From Cunninghamella blakesleeana (lineage: Eukaryota; Mucoromycota; Mucoromycetes; Mucorales; Cunninghamellaceae), in contig JAFCIZ010000001.1 in the NCBI GenBank assembly GCA_017871115.1, positions 1,717,501 to 1,781,500 on the forward strand: a stretch of 64,000 bases of DNA, read 5' to 3'. The translations under genes were made by a program, and so were the position numbers. Positions 50,303-61,124 of the stretch are shown one piece after another (the stretch's first letter is position 1; every line of letters begins with the position of its first letter). Under the pieces are notes generated by a model. The model was given only the letters and a program-made list of their open reading frames with translations, was not told where the DNA came from and did no database searches.

Positions 50303-53300
50303 TTATTCTACTTGAGCACTAATATTTAAAATATTACATACATGTTTATATCCTCTCAATACCTCAGAGTACTTGTGTTTATAAAATTTTTTAACAGTAT
50401 TAATTACAAGGAGATCGGTGGGTTCATCGCCTACTAAAAATGAATCTTCTTCATTGATCCATCCCCTATTTAAATAATGATGATAATGATAAAAATAAAA
50501 TAATGGTTAATAAAATAATCAAACATACTCATTTTATATGCATGCATGTATGTATCTATGTATCTATGTATCTATATATAACCTACCATCGATGATTTTC
50601 AGGTACTTCATAAAATTCTACCAATACAGGTTTTAAAGGTGTTCGATTTTGTAATATAGTTTTGGTAATTTTAATTGAATCCGTATCAACAATCTATATA
50701 GAATTAAAATTAAAATTAAGTTAGATATATCAACACAGGTAAAAAAAAAAAGTTATATATTTTTACTTTTATAATATTATTTACCTTGGCAGGATGAGCT
50801 GGGAATCCAGGTACGCGAGCCCATACAATGGATTCAGGTTCAATAGTATGTAATTCTTCTTTAATAGGCTTGAAGGTTTTTGAAAGAGTTGGTTTTTTTG
50901 AAGTGTTTTTTGATGTTGCTTTTTTTGATGATTTCTTTTTTGAGGATGATGAGGATGATGCATTATTATTTACATTTGTTTGGTGATTTTTTTTCAATAT
51001 AGTATCGTCTTCGCCTTCTTTTTCAATTTTTATATTATCATTAGTATTAGTATTGCTATTATTAATTTCAGAGTTGGTGGATTTTGAGGAGGTTGATCTG
51101 GTGGTTCTTTTTTGATTTTTAGATGAGGAACTACTTGTTAATCGTATTGATTTACTATTGGAATCATTTTCATTGGTATCAATTTCATTAGTATTATCAT
51201 TATCGTCGTCGTCGTCATCATCGTCATCATTGTCAGAAGAAGAAGAGGATGAGACATATACATATCCTTTTTTAGCTTGTTTGGTTTTACTTGCTTTATA
51301 AGAACCTTCCTCATAGGCTATAGGCTTTATTTCCCAGTTATTGGTTAAAAGTTTTTTCATTTCATTATTGATAGCACTTGGTTTTATATTTTTCACAGTT
51401 GGGATAACTAATCCTTCAGTGCCTGAACTTCTTGTTCTTCGTCGTAATGATATTCCTCTGGTTGATTTAGTTGAAGTTGATAATGGTGAGGTGTCTTGTT
51501 GTTGTGATTTAACTTGCTTCGTTCTTGGCTGCTCTTGTTGTGCTGATCCATTTGATCTTGATCTTTTTCTTAAACTTTCTCTAGGTTGTTCCACTTTATG
51601 TTCTTCAGGACTAGATGACGGTGATGGTATTGATGTTTCAATATTTAAAGTTTCATCATCCGTCGAAGTTGTTGGTGATAAGGAAGTTGATAATAATGGT
51701 GATATGGATGATCCAGCTAAATTTAAGGATGGAGATGAAGATGACGATGAGGAGGGAGGCGATGATAAAGATGAAGACGAGGAAGACGAGGAGGTATTAG
51801 AATTACTTGATAATGATCGCGCATTGAATCGTCGTGATTTTCTGGGATTTCTTTCAAGTTGTGTATATTCCATAGACTGTGGATTTGATCGTGTTGATCG
51901 TTTAGAGACAGTAGATGATGACAGTTGTGTATTTTTCTCTCTCTTTTTTTTCAATAATTTTGTTCCGTTTTTATTAGTTACTTTATCTTGTAGCTCTAGT
52001 TCTGAGCCATTCGCTTTTATATCTTTAAGCCGTTTTTCTTCGGGTTGATTTACTTCATCGCTTGTTTCCATGTTTTCTTCAGTTTTGATGGCTGCTTCAT
52101 TTTTCAATGGTTTTGATTCATTTGATAATTTATATTCAAATATTTCAGGGTCAATGCCGTTTAATAAAGTGCCAGATTGTGCAGATATCTCTAATGTATT
52201 GTATTCTTCCCTTGCTCTTTTCATTAATTCTTTAGACTCTTCTTCCATACGTTGTGCCAATTTATAATATGCTGTTTCAGATCTGTTATATGTTTTGCTA
52301 TTACTCCAAATCAATTGAAGATCAGCCTATATAAATATACGATTAATAATATTAATAAATTAAACATTGTATTCTAAGCTGTATATATTTATGGTATATA
52401 TTACCTCAACTTCATCAATTGTGGTATATTCATGTGAATGGAATTTTTCAATAATATCAGTGAAACACATTGGTTGTTTTATAATGTCATGATAATCAGG
52501 CGCCATTTCAACAGTAACTGGATGTAAAAACAATTCCTTTTTATCCAATCTAAAAGGTAAGAAAAAAATAATATTATAAATACAAGTTTTAAGTTTTCCT
52601 TGCTTTTTTACTTTCTTGCTATTTTTAAAAAATAAAAATAAACTATAGTAATACTTACTCCATTAATTGATTTAAAATAGGTTTCACAATATATTCAATA
52701 GGGTATAACACCATTTCGATATATTCTCTTTGTCTTTTTAATCTTTCCAATTTTTGCTTTTCTCGTTTTTGAACTTGTTCAGATAATAGTCGCACACGTT
52801 CTAAATCGGTTCTGAGATTCATCATCGCCTAAATAAATATAATAAAATAAAATAATTTCCAAAACAGCAATATATAAATTAATATTCAATTACAATAAAT
52901 ATTCATATTATTTTTACTTTATTATTATCATTACCGATGCTTTATGTGCTTGTTCAACTTCACTTTGCTTCATTAAAGAGGATGACGCTGTCCATGGCTA
53001 TTAAAGAAATAAAATAAGATAACATATGAAAAATTAAATGGATTCAAAAAATCAATGTGTTTTAAAAATGACACAATCATTTTACTATGATTATGATTAT
53101 GATTATGACTATGGTTATTTTTAATACTTACTTCAAGATGTAGTCGTTTAAGTAAGGGCGCGCCACGACGTGATTCACGTTTAAGGGACCAATAGCGACT
53201 AATGCTTGTTATAAGTTCAGGTTTCTTTTTCAAGTGAGAAGCCTGACGTACACATTTTAAGTTTTCCAATTTATTCAAAATATAATCAGGAGCAATAGGA

Positions 53301-56300
53301 GCGCCAGCAGTATAATGATGTTGATGAGCTCTTGCAGCTTTTAAATTAGGATTGAATTTCGTTATAGCTGATGTTTTCCGCTTTTGTCTTTTTTGTCTTT
53401 TTTGGCGTTTTTGTCTAGAAGAATTCACCTGTTTTTTACTATAATTTGACCGTTTTCTTTTATTTTTGTTTCGTTGTGATTTGAAATTTTGGCTATCATC
53501 AGAATACTCCTCTTCTTCATCCTGTTCCTCATATAATTCTTCATCTTCATCTTCTTCATCATAATCGCTGCTTCCTTCAAAATCGGAGTCATCACTATCA
53601 CCATCCATTTCATTTTCAAGTTCTAATTCTTTTGCTTCTTCTTCTAAAAATTCATCAATATGACGCATTCTTGGTGTACAGCTTGATTTAGGTCGACCTT
53701 TATTTCTTGGCGATTTTGGATCAAGGACTTCCTGAGCTGCTAGAACACATTTTTCTACATCTACTTCTTCTCTATATTCTCGTGGAGTATGTTTATCACA
53801 GTAAGCTTTAAGTACTACACTATTGTCATGCTGAGTTTTCATTCGCATACATAACCTGGCCCATCTCGCACAAGTGACGTGGAAAGCAGTACAACAGTGT
53901 TTATTATCACATTGAATACAGGCCCCATTCTTTTTACGACAAATATAACAAGTTAATTTCCAGCGACTTTTAGGTATTTTGTCAATATTGTCAATAGGTT
54001 CCATATAAACAGAGTTTCCAAGATCAGCTTCAGGTATCCAAAGTCCACAAAGTAAATGGCCCCATTTATTTGTACTTGTTTGTTTAAATGCACCACCTTC
54101 ATTTGGACAAAAAATACAAGAGACAGGTTTATCAGGTGTTACCATACATTTTCTACATAGCCATTGACCTTCAGGAATATAAGGTATACCATAGCATTCT
54201 ATTTTAAAAAAATATAAACATGAAATAAATGTATAAGTTCACATATAGAATGCGATATTAATAAATGAAATTAATTATACTTATATATATATATATATAA
54301 ACATACATTATTTTTTTATATCTATGTTTTAATATTATTTTTTTATTATTACCTTGATGAACAGCCAAGTTGCAGCCATCACAGAATACAATTGCATTAC
54401 TATTATCACATTCACCATCGTCACAAATAGCACAAGTAGAATCTTCAGGTAAGGATGATTGATCGCTGATTTGTTTAGGAAGATGTTTAATCTACAGAAA
54501 ATTAATATATAATAGAAAGGGGTTTTTATTAAATATATAAAATTAATATTAAACTTTTTTTTTTGCAACTATTTTCAATACACTAATTTACCAAATCAAA
54601 CCACTCCTTTTCCAATTTATCCATAATATTTTCAAAAAGAGCAGGTGATACTTCCCCAAGTTTTTCTTTTTTACGTATAGCATTAAACATTTCTAACCAA
54701 GCTTCATCTATGAAATAAATAAATAAATAAAATTTATGTTAACCCCTATAACTAAATTATTTTTTTTATACTTCATCAGTTATTTTATTTTATTTTTACC
54801 TTGCTCATCCATATCATATTCTACCATTTCAAATAATTCTTCTTCTGTAGGTTCTATTGATTAAAAAATAAAAATAATAACAAAAAGTCAAATAAATACT
54901 GTATTCAAAACTTACTAGCACTTTTATTATTATGTATTTATATGTTTTCTTTTTTACCAATATATCGAATGTAGTGATTTTCAGGCCGATTAAAAATAAC
55001 TACAGAATGATCAATGTTTTCTTCATTATTATTTTCATCTACTCCATCCACAGCAATGACCGATTTTACATCTTTTCCATTTTCATTACTTTTTGATGAG
55101 GATACTGCAGTTTTGACGTTACGACTTGATCTCGCCTTTTTATCTTCATTGATTGTACTTTGAGTTTTATCAGCAAGGGGAGTGATATCAGTTAATTTAA
55201 TGAAGTTAGGTTTTGGTAATGTATGAAGATTGACATGATTAAAAAGAATTGCTGGTGTTTCGTTATGTTGATTATAATCATTATCCTTATTATTATCCTT
55301 ATTATTATTATTGCTATTCATACTAGCAATAGTAAGAGTTGCAGTGGTTGCTAATTTATTAGAAGTTGTTTCTTGATCATCATTGCTTTTCACTTCATGC
55401 TTTTTTTCCATTATTTGCTCTTTCTCTATTTCTTCTTCGTCTTGATCCACTATTTGTTCTACACTTTCTTTTTCTTTTACTACTACTGCTACGTTAATAC
55501 CTGTTGGTAAAAGAGATGATTTTGGTTGACCTGATAACTTCAATGTTCCAGCATTGCTATCGTCGTCTTGTGATGTAGGAGGTGTATCAGTAGTATCTTT
55601 TATGACAGAATCTAACGGAAGGTTGAGCTCATCAATATAGCTGTGAACTGTTGTTGGTGATAATTGAGTTGAAAAAGTAACGGAAGTATCTTCATTAGCT
55701 CCAATATTAGAAAGATTAGATGTGGTTTCTAAATCAATAAATGGTGTATTGTTAATAAAGCTACTATCGTTAGAGGTAGGTAGTGAAGGTTTGTCATTAT
55801 TGATACTATTACTAGTGCTAAAAATACTTGTACAAAGGGATGAAGATGAATCTTGTTGGAGTAAATTAGATTGATCTGTTAATGGCTTGGATGAGATGAG
55901 CTCATTATCATCAGTATTATCCGTATTATTGTTGTTGTCATTATCATCGTTGTTATTGTTATTATTAGTATTGGTTGAAGAGGAGGAAGAAAAAGGGTTA
56001 AAGGAAAAGTCTTTAAGACGAGTAATATCTAAAGCTTGTTTGATTTTTAAATAAGGAAAGAATTCTTTATAAGATCTTTCTTCTCTTGGTTTAATTAAAG
56101 CAGTTGTAATGGTGGTACTAGTAGTTGTAGCAGGAGTAGGTACTGTCATTGAAGAAGATATATTTGGTGATTCCGCATTGAGAGTAGAGATGTAATTGTT
56201 TACGGGTGTTGAAATAGATGTAGAAGAAGGAGATGAATCGAAAGGCATATTATTATTATTATTAGGCTGGGGTCTTTTTGGAGGTCTTCCTCGCCCTCGC

Positions 56301-56332
56301 CCTCGTCCACGGGTGCTTTTAGGTGATATCAT
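50303..56332 (-). CDS. BRPF/peregrin-type scaffold (PHD, extended PHD, bromodomain, PWWP), Nto1-like
   Basis: Eleven exons: 54958-56332, 54800-54853, 54592-54707, 54353-54491, 53132-54198, 52935-52997, 52659-52828, 52405-52549, 50785-52326, 50587-50693, 50303-50465; about 1646 residues. The N-terminus has an AT-hook-like [11 protein letters not shown], then Ser/Thr/Asn-rich sequence and an EPL1-like segment ([12 protein letters not shown], then [20 protein letters not shown]). A PHD finger follows at about 534-580 ([28 protein letters not shown]), then the zinc knuckle and extended PHD ([24 protein letters not shown]) to about 700. A bromodomain lies at about 980-1075 ([18 protein letters not shown]) and a C-terminal PWWP at about 1537-1620 ([14 protein letters not shown]). 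In yeast, Nto1 anchors the NuA3 acetyltransferase; animal BRPF1-3 anchor MOZ/MORF. The long Ser/Asn-rich linkers are disordered. It is divergent from the nucleoplasmin-like gene. Confidence 0.9.
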
Positions 56333-56500
56333 GTTGAAGATCGATATATAAGTGTTGAATGAAAATTAGGAATATATAATGAAAGAGAAAAGGGAGTGAA
56401 AAAGAAAATCCTAAGATTAACCTATCAAGAAATAGAATAAAACATTTTTTTTTTTAAAAAAAAAAAAAAAAGATATGATTATTAATAAAGGATGTTAATT

Positions 56501-56538
<38 letters not shown>

Positions 56539-57092
56539 ATTTGTATTTTTATTCTTATTATTATATAATCGTTACAAATCTATATATAATAGATCTTTAA
56601 AAGTTGTAACTTGTTTAATCAAAAGTAAACAGATTATCGAAAGCGCGTATTTCTTTAAATAAATAAGTACATCAAAAAAGTATATATTTAATACTAATAA
56701 AAGAACGTTACCTTATATAAACAAATGAATAATCAAAATAATATTAGTAAACGATGATGAATTAGATAGTTATAACAAGTTAAAAAATAAAAATAAATCT
56801 GTAAAACAATAAAAATATATAATATATAAAGAGGGAATTATGAAAAAAAATTCACTGAAAAAATTTCGGCACTTCAAAAATAAAAATCAAAGGTTTTTTT
56901 TTTTTTTGGCTCCAATTTTTTTCCCCCTCCTTCTCTCTTTCGCTTCTCTCTCTATTGTTATTATTTTTTTTATTTATTTTTATTTTTATTCTTTTTAAAA
57001 AAAAATTGAATATAGGCTTTAACATTTATATTATTATAAAATAATATATCATATTTATTCATTTATTTTTATTCGTACACAACCTTTTTAAT
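56333..57092. promoter_or_regulatory. Divergent promoter region, BRPF-like / nucleoplasmin-like
   Basis: 760 bp between divergent starts. It includes a T-tract followed by an A-tract at about 56443-56472, a TA run at about 56503-56534, and a CCAAT followed by poly-T and CCCCCTCC near 56912-56930. No coding frame was seen. Confidence 0.45.
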
Positions 57093-58296
57093 ATGCTCTG
57101 GAGTAATGATATATTTTTTAAGTACTTTATTTGATTTGGGGAAAAATACTTAAAAAAAACGAGAATTTGCACCTTCTTATTTATCTACCGTTATTTTGAT
57201 TTTGATTTACAGGTACAGATTTGGCACCAACCGAAAAACACTATATTTTTAATTCTGGATCTATTCAGTTATCATATGTAAGTTATCAGAACAAGACGGA
57301 TGTCAGTAATAATAAAAATTATATAAATATATACGAATATACATAAATTTAATATATCTGATCTACTTAAACATTATAATAAAATAATAGGCCTCCCTAG
57401 GTACTGAAAATATTAAACCAGGAAAAACACAACTTAAAGTAATATCTCAAGGAACTGAATATATTTTATGCACTTTAACCAAAGACACGGTAAACCAACA
57501 GATAGATACATGTTTATATATTTATATTCATATATATAGGTTAATTGAAATAAATACTTTTGTAAATTTTCTATTTTTTACACTTTTTACTAGAGGGAAC
57601 AAAAGCTCAACTTGTGTTTTAATGAAGAAAACGATGGCGACTGTATTTTAACAGTATCAGGAGTAAAGTAAGTTATAGTAATAATAATAATAATAATATA
57701 TATATATGGGAGCATTTGTATAATGTAATAGTAGTGTTTTTTTAATAATCTATTGTTACTATTATTTTATCTTCTTATGTGCTTTGTATAGCACTATTTC
57801 ATTATTAGGTAATGTCATTGAAGATGATGAAGATTATGAATATGAAGAAGATGATGAAGATGAAGATGATAGAGGCACATTACAATTTCGTGATCCATCC
57901 GATAATAGATTTTTAGGTGGGTTTGAGTTACGCCATTTTGGTATAGAAGATGAAGATTCACAGCTAGCAGCATTTTTACCAAATGATAATATTGATTTAA
58001 GAAAAGAAGAGCAAACTGAAGAAGATAAATTATTACAGTAAGTAAAATATTAATAATAAATAAACAAGAATGTAAATACATTAAATATCTAATATTAAAC
58101 ATATTGTGTTCGCTTATTTATTTCATTTTATATTTGTAAATAGTGATAATATCGTACAAGGATTAATTAATGCAATGTTAAACTCAGGTGACGCCTACCA
58201 AAAACAAAGAGCTAAAAAGATTCAAAGTAAGTTAATTTATAAATGGAGTAACTAGTTAATCATGTATATAAGTATATTAAATTCATTCATTTATTA

Positions 58297-58333
<37 letters not shown>

Positions 58334-58407
58334 ACGTAGAAATGTTAAAAAATCAAAGCAAAGTTAAGAGTAAAAACAAAGTTACTAAAAATAAGACTAA
58401 AAAATAA
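57093..58407 (+). CDS. Nucleoplasmin-like protein without an FKBP domain
   Basis: Seven exons: 57093-57102, 57213-57277, 57391-57489, 57594-57667, 57792-58037, 58144-58226, 58340-58407; 214 residues. The first 85 or so residues match the nucleoplasmin-like (NPL) fold of FKBP39/FKBP46 and fungal Fpr3/Fpr4: MLWSTDLAPTEKHYIF, then SIQLSYASLGTE, then LCFNEENDGDCILTVSGVN and TISLLGNVIE. An acidic tract (EDDEDYEYEEDDEDEDD) follows, as in histone chaperones. Fpr3/Fpr4 end in a prolyl-isomerase (FKBP) domain. Here the protein instead ends in about 70 residues with QLAAFLPNDNID and a Lys-rich tail (KMLKNQSKVKSKNKVTKNK). It is probably a nuclear or nucleolar histone chaperone. The first exon is 10 nt; the start gives the family-typical M-(L/F)-W beginning, and phases agree. 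Confidence 0.78.
58303..58328. repeat. TA microsatellite in last intron of nucleoplasmin-like gene
   Basis: Perfect TA run. Confidence 0.9.
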
Positions 58408-58512
58408 TAAAATTGTTTATTATGATGTGTGTATAGTGTTTATATTATAATGAATTGTATTATGTATTTTATATTAAGTTTAAAGAAGAGGAAATAATAA
58501 TAAAAAATAATA

Positions 58513-59225
58513 TCAACATAACTTTGGTAAACTTGGGAATGACTGTGGACCAGAATAACCAATAAATCCAATATATTGTAAATCAATATTGTCAGCATCA
58601 AATTCAGACCTTAATAACTTTATTAAAACATATTTTCCAGACCTAATAAAACAACAAATGCTGATAAATAGTTTACCCTTTTATATATTTTATTTTATTT
58701 TGTTCATATTGCTCCTTTTTATTTATTTATTGTAACCTCTTTTTACGTATGTATTTAATTTATTTATGATTACCTATTATCAATACTTATTTCTTGTTGT
58801 TGATTATTATTAATACTAAACCATGCAATAGGGTCGTGATCTTCTCTGTTTACTATATTTGTTGTTTTAGAGTATTGTTGATAACTTTCTTTTGTAAAAT
58901 GATCGTAATGATAGGTATCTAAGATAATGAAAAGGAGGAATGGAAGGAAAAAAAAAAAAAAGATATGAGAGGATGAATAATTTTTCTTGCTGCTTCTTAT
59001 CTCTTTTTATTTTTTTTCTACTTTTCATTAATTTTATGTTATAATTACTTTCAACATCGATTGGATAATGGGAGATAAATATTAGACCTTCTTTACCTAA
59101 AAAAATAAATAAATGGATTATATATATTAGGTATTAGTAGATTATAGTGATTATTAAATAAATATAGATTGCTTTGTTGACTTACATGGAGCAGTAAATC
59201 TAATTATAAAAATAATAAAAAAGAT

Positions 59226-59262
<37 letters not shown>

Positions 59263-60250
59263 AGCCAATTATTGATAGGATCATAACGTGAATTCTCATT
59301 TTAAAAATAAAAAATAAAAAAGTATTTTAGTTACCCTTGTCCCGGAGATCTGATGATAATTTTAGATAATGTACAGTTGTTATCCATAAATCCACGATTG
59401 CCACAATAACGTAATAATATATTTACAGTGCCATTTCTTCCAGAACTAAAAAAATATTTTATGTATATGTATATAAATACATTAATTTTTTTTCTGATTT
59501 ATTAAACCCTTTTCTTAATTATATTTATTTCTTTTAATGATAATAGTGATTATACTTTTATGTCGATGATTGATCTTACCAATAAACTGATGAATCATTT
59601 TTTAATATATTATTAATATCATAGATAGAACTAGTATAAAAAATTAAAAAAGATAAAAATACGGAGTTTCAATATGCATGAATATATATATTTTTAAAGT
59701 CTAGATAATAAAACATTACTTACCTATAACAACCACCGTCATGAGATACTATTTTAAATTGAAGTGGATAAAAAGAATGTAAAGAAGGATTTGGTTTATT
59801 TTTTATAAAATGTGATGAAGTAGGGTAAGAGGGAGAGGAATAAGAAATGTCCATATTATTTTCATTTAAACAATGAGCAGGCGATAACCATTGATTGCTT
59901 TCTGTTGGTAGTATAACTTCAGATGAGACATAAGAAGATGAGATTTGTCTTCGTAATCTAGAAAATCGAGGTATATATCTTAAAGGTCTTTCTAAAGGCT
60001 GTGCTGTTGATTCTTCAGTAGAAGTAAGAATAGGATAATAAGTATATCGATATCTTAGTGGTTGTAAATGACTATAGTCACTTGTTTCAATTGCCGGTAT
60101 TTGAGATTCAATAGGAAAGGATTGATCATTATTGTAAACTGTTTCTGTATCATTTTCTTCCTCCTCTTCTTCTTCATCAAAAACCCAAGGTGTACTTATT
60201 GGTGATACGGCTATGTCATTTGTTAAAGATAAAGAAGCTATTGAAGGCAT
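58513..60250 (-). CDS. Uncharacterised protein, possible galactose-binding-like C-terminal fold
   Basis: Seven exons: 59724-60250, 59580-59630, 59335-59445, 59186-59199, 59049-59096, 58774-58918, 58513-58642; 341 residues. I do not recognise a named family. The N-terminal 160 residues are acidic and then Ser/Tyr/Pro-rich (EEEEEEENDTE, RYRYTYYPIL). From about 165 the protein looks folded: IVSHDGGCYSSIYDINNILK, VYCSSGRNGTVNILLRYCGN, CTLSKIIIRSPGQGFTAPCK, EGLIFISHYPIDVE, and a final GKYVLIKLLRSEFDADNIDL followed by QYIGFIGY. Strands of this kind, ending in a K-(F/Y)-V-x-I-K-L pattern, recall DOC/APC10 or SUN-like galactose-binding jelly rolls; this is a guess from pattern. The frame is open upstream of ATG 60250 but has no earlier ATG. 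One exon is 14 nt. The coding structure is well supported by phase agreement at all six introns. Confidence 0.7.
59228..59260. repeat. Poly-A tract of 33
   Basis: Uninterrupted A run inside an intron of the uncharacterised gene (in the gene's own orientation, the poly-T stretch upstream of an acceptor). Confidence 0.95.
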
Positions 60251-60826
60251 ATTAAGAATATCAAAAAAAAAAAAAAAGAAAAAAGTGGAGAGAAAAAAGA
60301 AAAAGAGAGAGGGAAAAAAATTGGGAACGAAAATAAATTTATTAAAAAAAAGTTTCTCCTTCAATTTTTTTTTTTACTATCAAACAAAAAGAAAAAAAAA
60401 AAATTAAAAGTAAAAAATATGACACTTTAATTCTTTTTATAGATTAAGCTAAAAATGGTAATACTTAGCTATCCCCTTTCTAATATCATTAAAATGATTA
60501 TTTAGTTCATTTAAAAAAGAAATATTTTCAGAATGAAAACTATTCCTAAACCATTACAGTTTAGAACTGGTTTTTTTCTTTCTCTCACTCTTTTTTTTTT
60601 TTTTTTTACCCGAGGTTTTATATATATTTTTTATTCAAAGAGTGCTTTTGTAACACGTGCATCATTTTAGTATATCATTTAATCATAATAATAAATAAGT
60701 AGATAAATAAAAAAGTTGATTATATGTGATCATCAGATATAGGTAATTGTATATATACATACATATATATATATATATGTATATAATTTTATATGTATAA
60801 AATATTATGATCATTTTTGAATATTT

Positions 60827-60834
<8 letters not shown>

Positions 60835-60867
<33 letters not shown>
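60835..60867. repeat. TA microsatellite
   Basis: Perfect TA run. Confidence 0.9.
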
Positions 60868-60868
<1 letters not shown>

Positions 60869-60988
60869 TTATAGCGCCAATTAAAAAATAAATAAATAAA
60901 TAAATAATAAATTGTTTCTCCTGATGCTTAAATATAATAGCAAACAAATAAACTAAATTAAAGACAATAAAAAAAAAAAAAAAAAGTA

Positions 60989-61000
<12 letters not shown>

Positions 61001-61020
<20 letters not shown>

Positions 61021-61090
61021 ATATATATTATATATATATTATATATATTATATATATATTATATATATTATATATATATTATATATATTA
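61001..61090. repeat. Higher-order AT tandem array, 20-nt unit
   Basis: Four identical copies of a 20-nt unit (two blocks of different TA length, each closed by TT) plus half a unit, preceded by a plain TA run and poly-A. This is period 20, not a simple dinucleotide. Confidence 0.9.
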
Positions 61091-61124
61091 TATATATTAT
61101 CTATTATTTTATTTTATAACAGTA

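Larger units (their letters stand above)
60251..61124. other. Spacer with AT satellite
   Basis: About 870 bp. The first part, purine-rich with A-tracts (60256-60320), is the promoter of the uncharacterised gene. The rest is AT-rich with TA runs (60763-60778, 60835-60867) and a 20-nt AT tandem array (61001-61090) next to the helicase stop codon. No gene was seen. Confidence 0.6.

Noticed and set aside
51341..52048. 235-residue plus-strand frame opposite the BRPF-like gene
   Set aside because: Shadow of the Ser/Asp-rich linker exon on the minus strand; it has Asp/Val repeats typical of antisense low-complexity sequence.
60250..60364. N-terminal hydrophobic extension (poly-Phe) on the uncharacterised gene at 58513-60250
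   Set aside because: The extension has no ATG (only TTG) and comes from a poly-A/poly-T tract in the promoter; the real start is MPSIA at 60250.
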